Below are positions 34,652 to 42,892 of a stretch of 64,000 nt of DNA, piece by piece. The notes beneath the pieces were generated by a model. It searched no databases. It was not told the origin of the DNA and saw only the letters and a program-made list of their open reading frames with translations. Where the stretch lies: the NCBI RefSeq assembly GCF_001883705.2, contig NZ_MDEQ02000028.1, positions 1 to 64,000 of the forward strand, in the 5' to 3' direction. The translations under genes and the position numbers were made by a program. Positions within the stretch are counted from its first letter, which is position 1; the number at the start of each line of letters is the position of its first letter. Origin of the DNA: Burkholderia catarinensis (GTDB lineage: Bacteria > Pseudomonadota > Gammaproteobacteria > Burkholderiales > Burkholderiaceae).

Positions 34652-36439
34652 TCAGAACAACGATTCGTCGACTTCCATCAGCGTCTTCGAGCCGGCGCGC
34701 GCGGCGCGGATCGTCGACGCCGTCTCGGGCAGCAGGCGCGCGAAGTAGAAGCGGGCCGTCGCGAGCTTCGACTTGTAGAACGGATCGCCCGATGCTTCGT
34801 TGTCGAGTGCGAGGCGCGCCATCCGCGCCCAGAAGTACGAGAACACCAGATGGCCGACGGTGCGCAGGTACGGTACGGCGGCAGCGCCGACTTCGTCCGG
34901 GTTCTGCATCGCCTTCATGCCGATTTCCATCGTCAGCTTCTGCACCTTGTCGCCGATGTCGGCGAGCGGGTTGATGAACTCGGCCATCTCCGGCTTCACA
35001 CCTTCGGCTTCCGCGAATTCCGTGACGAGCTTGCCGAACTTCTTCAGCTTCGCACCCATGTCGCCGAGCACCTTGCGGCCCAGCAGGTCGAGCGACTGGA
35101 TCGAGTTCGTGCCTTCGTAGATCATGTTGATCCGCGCGTCGCGCACGTACTGCTCCATGCCCCACTCGGAGATGAAGCCGTGGCCGCCGTAGATCTGCAT
35201 CGCGTGGTTCGTGCACTCGAACGCGTTGTCGGTCAGGAACGCCTTGATGATCGGCGTGAGCAGCGCGACGAGGTCGGCCGATTCCTTGCGCACCGCTTCA
35301 TCGCCGTGCGACAGTTCCTTGTCGATCTGCAGCGCCGACCAGTAGGTGAACGCGCGCGCACCTTCCGCGTAGGCCTTCTGCGTGAGCAGCATGCGGCGCA
35401 CGTCCGGGTGCACGATGATCGGGTCGGCCGGCTTGTCCGGTGCCTTCGGGCCCGTCAGCGAGCGCATCTGCAGGCGCTCCTTCGCATACGCGAGCGAGTT
35501 CTGGTAAGCGACCTCCGTGAGGCCGAGGCCCTGCGCGCCGACGCCGAGGCGGGCCGCGTTCATCATCACGAACATCGCGTTCAAGCCCTTGTTCGGCTCG
35601 CCGACCATCCAGCCCTTCGCGTTGTCGAGGTTGATCACGCAGGTTGCGTTGCCGTGGATGCCCATCTTGTGCTCGATCGAGCCGCACTTGACGCCGTTGC
35701 GCTCGCCCGGCGCGCCCGACGCATCGGGAACGAACTTCGGCACGATGAACAGCGAGATGCCCTTCGTGCCCTGCGGCGCTTCCGGCAGGCGCGCGAGCAC
35801 GAGGTGGACGATGTTCTCCGCCATGTCGTGTTCGCCGCTCGAGATGAAGATCTTCGTGCCGCTGATCGAGTAGGAACCGTCGCCGTTCGGTTCAGCCTTG
35901 GTGCGCAGGATGCCGAGGTCGGTGCCGCAGTGCGGTTCGGTCAGGCACATCGTGCCCGTCCATTCGCCCGTCACGAGCTTCGGCAGGTAGGCCTTCTGCA
36001 GTTCCGGCGAGCCGTGCGCGTGCACGCATTCGTACGCGCCGTGCGACAGGCCCGGATACATCGTCCATGCCTGGTTCGCCGAATTCATCATTTCGTAGAG
36101 CGCGTTGTTCACGAACGCGGGCAGGCCCTGGCCGCCGTAGTCCGGATCGCAGCCGAGCGCCGGCCAGCCGGCCTCGACGTATTGCCGGTAGGCCTCCTTG
36201 AAGCCGGTCGGGGTCTTCACGACGCCGTCGCCTTCATACGTGCAGCCTTCGCGGTCGCCGACCTGGTTCAGCGGGAACAGTACCTCGGAGCAGAACTTGC
36301 CCGCTTCCTCGAGGACCTGGTTGATCGTGTCGGCGTCGAGGTCCGCATGCCGCGGCATTTGCTTGACCTCGGCTTCGACGTTCAGAAGCTCGTGCAACAC
36401 GAATTGCATGTCGCGCAGCGGCGCGGCGTACTGTCCCAT
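34652..36439 (-). CDS. Acyl-CoA dehydrogenase, long form
   Basis: This flavoenzyme starts beta-oxidation by forming trans-2-enoyl-CoA. At 595 residues it is longer than the usual 380-400, with an extra C-terminal domain as in the DmdC-like and long-chain bacterial types. FAD/substrate segments include MCLTEPHCGTDLG and KIFISSGEHDMAENIVHLVL. The catalytic glutamate is in MIYEGTNSIQ. ATG 36439 is preceded by TGGAGAG. It follows the TetR gene by 58 nt and leads the catabolic genes of the operon. Confidence 0.92.
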   Translation of the reverse strand: MGQYAAPLRDMQFVLHELLNVEAEVKQMPRHADLDADTINQVLEEAGKFCSEVLFPLNQVGDREGCTYEGDGVVKTPTGFKEAYRQYVEAGWPALGCDPDYGGQGLPAFVNNALYEMMNSANQAWTMYPGLSHGAYECVHAHGSPELQKAYLPKLVTGEWTGTMCLTEPHCGTDLGILRTKAEPNGDGSYSISGTKIFISSGEHDMAENIVHLVLARLPEAPQGTKGISLFIVPKFVPDASGAPGERNGVKCGSIEHKMGIHGNATCVINLDNAKGWMVGEPNKGLNAMFVMMNAARLGVGAQGLGLTEVAYQNSLAYAKERLQMRSLTGPKAPDKPADPIIVHPDVRRMLLTQKAYAEGARAFTYWSALQIDKELSHGDEAVRKESADLVALLTPIIKAFLTDNAFECTNHAMQIYGGHGFISEWGMEQYVRDARINMIYEGTNSIQSLDLLGRKVLGDMGAKLKKFGKLVTEFAEAEGVKPEMAEFINPLADIGDKVQKLTMEIGMKAMQNPDEVGAAAVPYLRTVGHLVFSYFWARMARLALDNEASGDPFYKSKLATARFYFARLLPETASTIRAARAGSKTLMEVDESLF

Positions 36440-36497
36440 GACTCTCTCCAAAGGTGGGCAAAACGGCTCGAGCTCCTGGCGGGCGGGTCACGCGCCG

Positions 36498-37097
36498 CTA
36501 ACGGCTCTCGCTCTGATACGAAACAATCGTCTTTTCCAGCGCGGCCCACGTGAGGCGCACGGCATCCGGCGAATGCAGGAAGCGCGCGTCGTGATGCAGA
36601 CCGAGCGTGAAGCTGTACAACTCGAAGAGCATCAGGTCCGGATCGGTGTCCGGGCGCAGATGCCCCTCTTCCATCGCCTGCGAAATCGCGCGCAGCAACG
36701 CCGCACGCCAGGCTGTCACGCTCGCGATCAACTGCTCGCGCACGGGGCTGTCCGGCCGGTCGTCGTACTCCACTGCACCGCTGATGTAGATGCACCCGGT
36801 CGTCACCTCCTGGATGCGCTTCTCGATCCAGCGCGCCAGCATCGCCCGCAGACGCGGTAGACCGCGCGACTCGCGCAGGCTCGGAAAGAACACCTCGTTT
36901 TCGAAACGATGGTGATACTCGCGGACGACCTCGACCTGCAGGTCCTCGCGCGATCCGAAGTGCGCGAACACGCCGCTCTTGCTCATCTGCATGCGCTCGG
37001 CCAGCAGGCCGATCGTCAGCCCCTCCAGCCCATCACGGCTGGCGAGGTCCAAAGCAGCTTCAAGTATCGCGGCACGCGTCTGTTCGCCTTTTCGCAT
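36498..37097 (-). CDS. TetR-family regulator of the beta-oxidation operon
   Basis: The 199-residue protein has a TetR DNA-binding domain (residues 6-52; RAAILEAALDLASRDGLEGL followed by the recognition helix MSKSGVFAHFGSREDL) and a C-terminal ligand domain (about 80-195). It is the first gene of a five-gene minus-strand run: TetR, acyl-CoA dehydrogenase, FadB-like, thiolase, isomerase. By analogy it is probably a repressor released by acyl-CoA. A dyad matching such a site lies 25 nt upstream of its start, suggesting autoregulation. Confidence 0.88.
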   Translation of the reverse strand: MRKGEQTRAAILEAALDLASRDGLEGLTIGLLAERMQMSKSGVFAHFGSREDLQVEVVREYHHRFENEVFFPSLRESRGLPRLRAMLARWIEKRIQEVTTGCIYISGAVEYDDRPDSPVREQLIASVTAWRAALLRAISQAMEEGHLRPDTDPDLMLFELYSFTLGLHHDARFLHSPDAVRLTWAALEKTIVSYQSESR

Positions 37098-37121
37098 AGC
37101 TATTTCTATAACCGTTCGGGG

Positions 37122-37139
37122 GTTCGAATAAAATCGAAC
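37122..37139. promoter_or_regulatory. Candidate TetR operator
   Basis: GTTCGA (37122-37127) and TCGAAC (37134-37139) form a 6+6+6 dyad. It is nested in a wider one, CCGTTCG (37112-37118) with CGAACGG (37135-37141). Position just upstream of the TetR gene fits an autoregulatory operator. Confidence 0.5.
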
Positions 37140-37206
37140 GGCCGTACTATTATTGAGTGCGGCCGCTCGCGAAACAAGGAAATTATTAGAAACCGGTGTC
37201 TAACCG

Positions 37207-37276
37207 AGCCGCTATTTTGCGCGATTCCGGCGGGACCGGAGCGGCTTTTCCGCACGAACGTGCGGACAGATTTTTT
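37207..37276 (+). ncRNA. Possible small-RNA 3' end: two hairpins and a T-run
   Basis: On the plus strand AGCCGCT (37207-37213) pairs with AGCGGCT (37240-37246), with an inner TCCGG/CCGGA hairpin, followed by TTTT. A second hairpin, TCCGCAC-GAAC-GTGCGGA (37249-37266), precedes TTTTTT at 37271-37276. Neither flanking gene is on this strand, so the signals terminate nothing known. A TACTAT at 37145-37150 could be a -10. The evidence is structural only. Confidence 0.25.
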
Positions 37277-37299
37277 GAAGCGAACGCTTAGTCGCAGCC

Positions 37300-38574
37300 T
37301 TAGTCGTAACTGCCGACCGTCAGCGCCTTCATCACGAGGCGGTAGGTGTTGTACGCGAGCCAGTTCAGCATACGCTCGATGCGCGGCCGTGCGGCGTACC
37401 GGGCGGCGTCGATCTCCCGGCCATCGGCGAACGCGGCCGCGATCGCGTCGCGCAGTTCGTTCGTGACTGCATCGTAGCGCACCAGCACGACGTTCGCTTC
37501 ATTGTTCAGCATCAGGCTCAGCGCGTCGAGGTTCGACGAGCCGACCGTCGCCCAGTTGTCGTCGATCACGGCCACCTTGCCGTGCAGCATCGTCTTGTCG
37601 TATTCGGCGACGCGCACGCCCGCGCGCAGCAGCGCGTGATAGAGGAACGGCACGGCCGTATCGAGCGCCGCGAACTCCTTGCGGCCGATCAGGATCCGCA
37701 CGTCGACGCCGCGTCGCGCGGCGCCCGTCAGCGCGCGGCGCAGCTTGCGGCCCGGCATGAAGTACGGATTCGCGAGCAGGATCTGCTGACGCGCCTGGCC
37801 GATCGCCGCGAGATAGGCCTTCTCGATCGCGCGGCGGTTCACGACGTTGTCGCGCGCGACGAACGCGACGCTCGGCTCCGTCACGACCCGCAGCGCGCCG
37901 GCCTTGATCCAGCGGTGGCTGCGCATCCAGCGCCGGAACATGTCGGGGAACGCTTCGCCGCCGTGCAGCCCGGCCGCGTATTGCGCATACGGCTTGTGGC
38001 CGAACCGGATCCGGTGCCATTGCAGCTCGAACGCGGCGCGCACGTCGGACACCGCGGGCCCCGCCATCTCGACCGCGAAATCCCAGCGCGGAAACGGCAG
38101 CGTCGTGCCGTTTTGCGCGTAGTCGTCGATGATGTTGATGCCGCCGCAGAACGCGCTCGCGTGATCGATCACCGCGAGCTTGCGGTGCGTGCGGGAGAAG
38201 CCGAAGCGGCCGAACAGGAAACGGTTGTAGATGCAGTGCTCGACGCCGGATTGCACCCACGTGTCGAACAGCGGCAGGCGCGCGGTACCGATGCCGTCGG
38301 TGATCACGCGCACGCGCACGCCGCGCTGCGCCGCGCGGATCAGCGCGTCCGACACCGGCCGGCCGGCCGCGTCGTCGCAGAAGATGTAGGTTTCGAGCAT
38401 CACCTGCTCGCGCGCGGCGTCGATCCGTTCGATCAGCGAGTGGAAGAATTCGCCGCCGGTCTCGCACAGCCGCACGGTGTTGCCCGACGTGAATGCGAGC
38501 CGCGACGCGGAACCGCGTTCCTGCAGGAACATCTGCCGCAATTGCGCGAAGCGCTTGCGGGTCTCCGCATTCAT
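37300..38574 (-). CDS. clsB: Phospholipase D family cardiolipin synthase (ClsB-like)
   Basis: The 424-residue enzyme condenses phospholipids into cardiolipin at the inner membrane, judged from two HKD motifs. The first is HRKLAVID with H130, K132, D137; the second is HGKVAVID with H331, K333, D338, followed by GSSNLD. It lacks the N-terminal membrane helices of ClsA, as ClsB does. Its ATG overlaps the nudB stop by 4 nt, so translation is probably coupled. ATG 38574 removes an Arg/Ala-rich lead that overlaps nudB. Confidence 0.87.
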   Translation of the reverse strand: MNAETRKRFAQLRQMFLQERGSASRLAFTSGNTVRLCETGGEFFHSLIERIDAAREQVMLETYIFCDDAAGRPVSDALIRAAQRGVRVRVITDGIGTARLPLFDTWVQSGVEHCIYNRFLFGRFGFSRTHRKLAVIDHASAFCGGINIIDDYAQNGTTLPFPRWDFAVEMAGPAVSDVRAAFELQWHRIRFGHKPYAQYAAGLHGGEAFPDMFRRWMRSHRWIKAGALRVVTEPSVAFVARDNVVNRRAIEKAYLAAIGQARQQILLANPYFMPGRKLRRALTGAARRGVDVRILIGRKEFAALDTAVPFLYHALLRAGVRVAEYDKTMLHGKVAVIDDNWATVGSSNLDALSLMLNNEANVVLVRYDAVTNELRDAIAAAFADGREIDAARYAARPRIERMLNWLAYNTYRLVMKALTVGSYD

Positions 38575-39065
38575 GCGGACGAGCCGTGCGGCACCCGCGC
38601 GAGTGCCACGCGCACGGGCAATTGCAGGATCGCCTCGGCATTCGACGGCGAGAAGCAGCGCGCGGCCGCCTCGCGGAACGGCAGCCATGCATGGTCGACA
38701 TGCTCGCGCGGCGACAGCGTCACGTCGACACGGCGCGGCACGCACAGGCCGAACCAGTGCTCGACGTTGCGCGTGACGCCCGGCGCATAGCGGTGCAGGT
38801 ATTGCGGATAGATCGTGTATTCGATCCGGTGGCGCCAGTCGACCAGCGCGGTGGCCGGCACGTCCGCCGTGCCGACCGAAATGCCGGTTTCCTCCGCGAC
38901 TTCGCGCGCGGCCGTGAGCGCGAGCGGCTCGTCGAGCGCGTCCTTCGAGCCGGTTACCGATTGCCAGAAATCGGGCTGGTCGGCACGCTTGATCACGAGC
39001 ACATCGAGGTCGGGCGTGTAGATCACGACGAGAACGGATTCGGGGATTTTCGGCGGCTTCGTCAT
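38571..39065 (-). CDS. nudB: Dihydroneopterin triphosphate diphosphatase (NudB-type Nudix)
   Basis: NudB removes pyrophosphate from dihydroneopterin triphosphate in folate synthesis. The 164-residue protein has the NudB-type lead FWQSVTGS and the Nudix helix REVAEETGI (54-62). The box is unusual: from G39 the glutamate is E46, giving G-x6-E instead of G-x5-E, while x7-REVAEE is normal. It lies between the aspS terminator and clsB. A role in folate rather than general nucleotide cleanup is inferred from the aspS-nudB neighbourhood, which is common. Confidence 0.85.
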   Translation of the reverse strand: MTKPPKIPESVLVVIYTPDLDVLVIKRADQPDFWQSVTGSKDALDEPLALTAAREVAEETGISVGTADVPATALVDWRHRIEYTIYPQYLHRYAPGVTRNVEHWFGLCVPRRVDVTLSPREHVDHAWLPFREAAARCFSPSNAEAILQLPVRVALARVPHGSSA

Positions 39066-39148
39066 CTTTGTTTCACGCGGCACGGGGCCGTGCGTCGGCC
39101 ATGTGCTCCGAACGTGCGGCAAGTGCTGCGACTGTACCGCAAAAAATG

Positions 39149-39171
39149 AAAAAGGCGCATCGCGGCGCCTT
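39149..39171 (-). terminator. Rho-independent terminator after aspS
   Basis: AAGGCGC (39152-39158) and GCGCCTT (39165-39171) form a 7-bp stem with a 6-nt loop. Read on the minus strand it ends in a U-run opposite A 39149-39153, and a further A-tract (39141-39146) lies beyond. Confidence 0.8.
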
Positions 39172-39223
39172 GTTCATGTGCGTCGTGTGCGCGTCGCCGC
39201 ACACACGACCTGCGCGACGCGCG

Positions 39224-41026
39224 TTACGCCTTCGGCTGCTCCGGCTGACGCAGACGGATGTGCAGTTCGCGCAGCTGGCGCTCGTCGACCGGGCTCGGCG
39301 CCTGCGTGAGCAGATCCTGCGCACGCTGCGTCTTCGGGAACGCGATCACGTCGCGGATCGAGTCGGCACCGGCCATCATCGTGACGATACGGTCGAGGCC
39401 GAATGCGATACCGCCGTGCGGCGGCGCACCGTACTGCAGCGCGTCGAGCAGGAAGCCGAACTTGAGCTGAGCCTCTTCCGCGCCGATCTTCAGCGCGCGG
39501 AACACCTTGCTCTGCACTTCCTCGCGGTGGATACGCACCGAGCCGCCGCCGATTTCCCAGCCGTTCAGCACCATGTCGTAGGCCTTCGCGAGGCAGCGGC
39601 CCGGATCGGTCTCGAGGTACTCGAGGTGCTCGTCCTTCGGGCTCGTGAACGGGTGGTGCGCAGCGACGTAACGGGCATCTTCGTCGTCGTATTCGAACAT
39701 CGGGAAGTCGACGACCCACAGCGGCTTCCAGCCGGCCTGGACGAGGCCGCTTGCCTTGCCGAATTCCGAATGGCCGATCTTCAGGCGCAGCGCGCCGAGG
39801 CTGTCGTTGACGACCTTCGCGCGGTCGGCCGCGAAGAAGATGATGTCGCCGTCTTCGGCGCCCGTGCGCTCGAGGATCGCCGCGATCGACGCGTCGTGCA
39901 GGTTCTTGACGATCGGGCTCTGCAGGCCGTCGCGGCCCTTCGCCTTTTCGTTGACCTTGATCCAGGCGAGGCCCTTCGCGCCGTAGATGCGCACGAATTC
40001 CGTGTAGCCGTCGATGTCGCCGCGCGACAGTTCGCCGCCCTTCGGCACGCGCAGCGCCGCGACACGGCCGTCCTTCGCGTTGGCCGGCGTGCTGAACACC
40101 TTGAAGTCGACGTCCTTCATCGCGTCGGTGAGCTCGGTGAATTCGAGCTGCACGCGCAGGTCCGGCTTGTCCGAACCGAAACGCGCCATCGCTTCCGAGT
40201 ACGGCATCACCGGGAAGGTCGCGTCGAGCTCGACGTCGATCGTCGTCTTGAAGATGTGACGGATCATGTCTTCGAACAGGTCACGGATTTCCTGCTCGCC
40301 GAGGAACGACGTCTCGCAGTCGATCTGCGTGAATTCCGGCTGGCGGTCGGCGCGGAGGTCTTCGTCGCGGAAGCACTTGGTGATCTGGTAGTAACGGTCG
40401 AAGTTCGCGACCATCAGCAGCTGCTTGAACAGCTGCGGCGACTGCGGCAGCGCGAAGAACTGGCCCGCGTTCACGCGCGACGGCACGAGGTAGTCGCGCG
40501 CGCCTTCCGGCGTGCTCTTCGTCAGCATCGGCGTTTCGATGTCGATGAAGCCCTGCTCGTCGAGGTACTTGCGCGCCTCGATCGCGACGCGGTAACGCAG
40601 GCGCAGGTTGTGCTGCATCTGCGGACGGCGCAGGTCGAGCACGCGGTGCGTGAGGCGCGTCGTTTCCGACAGGTTGTCATCGTCGAGCTGGAACGGCGGC
40701 GTGACCGACGCGTTCAGCACGGTCAGCTCGTGGCACAGCACTTCGATCTTGCCGCTCTTCAGCCCGGCGTTGACCGTGCCTTCCGGACGGTTGCGCACGA
40801 GGCCCTTCACCTGCACGCAGAACTCGTTGCGCACGCCTTCGGCGGTCGCGAACATCTCCGCGCGATCCGGGTCGCACACCACCTGCACGAGGCCTTCACG
40901 ATCGCGCAGGTCGATGAAGATCACACCACCGTGATCGCGGCGGCGCTGCACCCAGCCGCACAGCGACACGGTTTGGCCCAGCAGGTGTTCGGTCACGAGA
41001 CCGCAGTATTCAGTACGCATCGACAT
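39224..41026 (-). CDS. aspS: Aspartyl-tRNA synthetase
   Basis: AspS charges tRNA-Asp; in many betaproteobacteria it is non-discriminating and also serves tRNA-Asn, which sequence alone does not settle here. The 600-residue protein has the N-terminal OB-fold anticodon domain (VSLCGWVQRRRDHGGVIFIDLRD at 16-38, listed in part), class II motif 2 (CFRDEDLRADRQPEFTQID, about 214-232) and motif 3 (GIAFGLDRIVTMM, about 540). The bacterial GAD insertion lies between motifs 2 and 3. ATG 41026 (MSMRTEYC) fits the family; the second Met is a possible alternative. Confidence 0.98.
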   Translation of the reverse strand: MSMRTEYCGLVTEHLLGQTVSLCGWVQRRRDHGGVIFIDLRDREGLVQVVCDPDRAEMFATAEGVRNEFCVQVKGLVRNRPEGTVNAGLKSGKIEVLCHELTVLNASVTPPFQLDDDNLSETTRLTHRVLDLRRPQMQHNLRLRYRVAIEARKYLDEQGFIDIETPMLTKSTPEGARDYLVPSRVNAGQFFALPQSPQLFKQLLMVANFDRYYQITKCFRDEDLRADRQPEFTQIDCETSFLGEQEIRDLFEDMIRHIFKTTIDVELDATFPVMPYSEAMARFGSDKPDLRVQLEFTELTDAMKDVDFKVFSTPANAKDGRVAALRVPKGGELSRGDIDGYTEFVRIYGAKGLAWIKVNEKAKGRDGLQSPIVKNLHDASIAAILERTGAEDGDIIFFAADRAKVVNDSLGALRLKIGHSEFGKASGLVQAGWKPLWVVDFPMFEYDDEDARYVAAHHPFTSPKDEHLEYLETDPGRCLAKAYDMVLNGWEIGGGSVRIHREEVQSKVFRALKIGAEEAQLKFGFLLDALQYGAPPHGGIAFGLDRIVTMMAGADSIRDVIAFPKTQRAQDLLTQAPSPVDERQLRELHIRLRQPEQPKA

Positions 41027-41093
41027 GATGTTTGCTTTCGTTCGGTTTAATCAACGGGCGCCGCGACGCGCGGCCCGGGCGATGATTCTTTAC

Positions 41094-41744
41094 TTACAGC
41101 GGCGGCTCGACGGGGCGGCGGGCGGGCGCCGGAGCCGGCGCCGTAGGCGCCACGACGCCCATCGAGACGATGTACTTGAGCGCGGCATCGACCGACATGT
41201 CGAGTTCGATGACTTCGCTCTTCGGCAGCATCAGGAAGAAGCCCGACGTCGGGTTCGGCGTCGTGGGCACGTACACGCTCACGTACTCTTCCGTCAGATG
41301 GTTGACCACGTCGCCGCCGGGCGTGCCGGTCAGAAACGCGATCGTATACGAGCCGCGGCGCGGGTATTCGATCAGCAGCGCCTTGCGGAACGCGTTGCCG
41401 CTGCTCGACAGCAGCGTGTCCGACACCTGCTTGACGCTCGTGTAGATCGGCCCGACGACCGGGATGTGACGCACGACCGCGTTCCACCACGTGACGAGCT
41501 TCTGGCCGATGAAGTTCCGCGTGGCCAGGCCGACGACGAAGATGAACGCGAGCGTCAGCACCGCGCCGATCCCCGGCAGGTGGAAGCCGAGCAGCCGCTC
41601 GGGCTGCCACGATTCGGGCAGCAGGAGCAGCGTCTGGTCCATCGTACCGATGATGAGACCGAGCACCCACAGCGTGATCGCGAGCGGGACGAGAACCAGC
41701 AGGCCGGTCAGAAACACCGATTTCAGGGTCGTCTTTTTCATCAT
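41094..41744 (-). CDS. DUF502 family inner-membrane protein
   Basis: The 216-residue protein has two N-terminal membrane helices (about 8-30 and 60-82) and a conserved soluble part with GPIYTSVKQVSDTLL and VYVPTTPNPTSGFFLMLP, which define DUF502. The last 30 residues are Pro/Ala-rich. The function is unknown. It stands between the zinc-ribbon gene and aspS in a minus-strand run, 67 nt before aspS. Confidence 0.88.
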   Translation of the reverse strand: MMKKTTLKSVFLTGLLVLVPLAITLWVLGLIIGTMDQTLLLLPESWQPERLLGFHLPGIGAVLTLAFIFVVGLATRNFIGQKLVTWWNAVVRHIPVVGPIYTSVKQVSDTLLSSSGNAFRKALLIEYPRRGSYTIAFLTGTPGGDVVNHLTEEYVSVYVPTTPNPTSGFFLMLPKSEVIELDMSVDAALKYIVSMGVVAPTAPAPAPARRPVEPPL

Positions 41745-41805
41745 CTGCCGTCAATGAACCGCGCCTGCGGCGCGGATTGGTCGCGACCCGGGCGGGCCGC
41801 GACGG

Positions 41806-42153
41806 TCAACTGCTGGCGGCGGGCGCTGCAGCCGGGGCGGGCGCGGCGCTCGTCGTCGTGCTTTCGGAACTGCTCGCCGCAGCCGGCGCGGCCGCTGCGG
41901 GTGAAGCTTCCGCCGGAGCTGCCGGCGCCGCGTCGCCCGACGCCGTCGGCGGCGCGCTGGCACCAGCCGAACCGCCGCGGAAATCGGTGACATACCAACC
42001 CGAACCCTTCAGCTGGAAGCCTGCGGCAGTGACCTGCTTGCGAAACGCATCCTTCCCGCATTCCGGGCACTGCGACAGCGGCACGTCGCTCATCTTCTGG
42101 AGCACGTCCTTCGCGAAGCCACACGCTTCGCATCGATAGGCGTAGATCGGCAT
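41806..42153 (-). CDS. FmdB-type zinc-ribbon protein
   Basis: The 115-residue protein opens MPIYAYRCEACGF and has two CxxC pairs (C8, C11, C29, C32) forming the FmdB zinc ribbon, ending near the GWYVTDFRG segment (residue 63-71). Residues 72-115 are a low-complexity Ala/Pro/Ser tail, likely disordered. FmdB proteins are putative regulators with no firm role. ATG 42153 starts at the canonical MPIY. The gene precedes DUF502 by 61 nt. Confidence 0.88.
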   Translation of the reverse strand: MPIYAYRCEACGFAKDVLQKMSDVPLSQCPECGKDAFRKQVTAAGFQLKGSGWYVTDFRGGSAGASAPPTASGDAAPAAPAEASPAAAAPAAASSSESTTTSAAPAPAAAPAASS

Positions 42154-42248
42154 GATATTTTTCCCGCAGAAACTGGAAACGGCTTGCAAAACCTTGAATT
42201 ATAGCTGAAACCCCGGCGCACTCCGGCAATGACCGCGACGCCCGGGCA

Positions 42249-42875
42249 TCAGCGGCGGCGCCACGTGAGCCAGCGCTCGTGCCCTTCGAATACGGCCAGC
42301 GAATCGGTCACGGGCAAATCCTCGATCAGTTCGAAGTGCGGCGAGAGCAGCGCGTCGAGTTCGGCGCGCTCGATCCCGAACGGCGGCCCCTTCGGTTTCG
42401 CCATCAGGAAGAAATAGCCGGCCAGCAATCCGTCCGCGGGCAGCAGCTCGGCCATCCGTGCCGCATAGTCGGCGCGCATACCCGGCGGCAGCGCGCACAG
42501 GAACGCGCGCTCGTACACCCACTGCACGTCGAACGGCGGCCGGTACGCGAAGAAGTCGGCCTGCTCGACGACGTCCGCGTGCGCACCGAGCTGCGCCTTC
42601 GCGGCGGCCACCGCCTGCGCGGCGAAATCGATCGCACGCACGGGCCAGCCGGCCTGCGCGAGCCATCCGGCCTCCTGCGCACTGCCGCAGCCGGGAATCA
42701 GCACCGTGCACGGCTCGAGCCGGTGCGCGAATACGCGAAAGCCGTCGGGCACGCCGCCGAATTCCCACGGCGTCACGCCGCGCTCGAAACGCTCGTCCCA
42801 GAACGATGCGTTGCCGGGGTCGCGCGTCGCGAAATCGGCGGCCGCCGGTGCGGCCGGTTGCTTCGGATCGGACAT
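42249..42875 (-). CDS. TPMT-superfamily SAM-dependent methyltransferase
   Basis: The 208-residue protein has the thiopurine-methyltransferase-like start (NASFWDERFERGVTPWEFG, about 22-40) and a class I SAM motif VLIPGCGSAQEAGWLAQAG (about 58-76). Bacterial homologues methylate selenium, tellurium, thiols or halides; the substrate here is not known. ATG 42875 is preceded by AAAGGAG at about 9 nt. It follows ubiB by 17 nt and is probably in its operon. Confidence 0.82.
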   Translation of the reverse strand: MSDPKQPAAPAAADFATRDPGNASFWDERFERGVTPWEFGGVPDGFRVFAHRLEPCTVLIPGCGSAQEAGWLAQAGWPVRAIDFAAQAVAAAKAQLGAHADVVEQADFFAYRPPFDVQWVYERAFLCALPPGMRADYAARMAELLPADGLLAGYFFLMAKPKGPPFGIERAELDALLSPHFELIEDLPVTDSLAVFEGHERWLTWRRR

Positions 42876-42892
42876 CGCCCTGCTCCTTTCGG

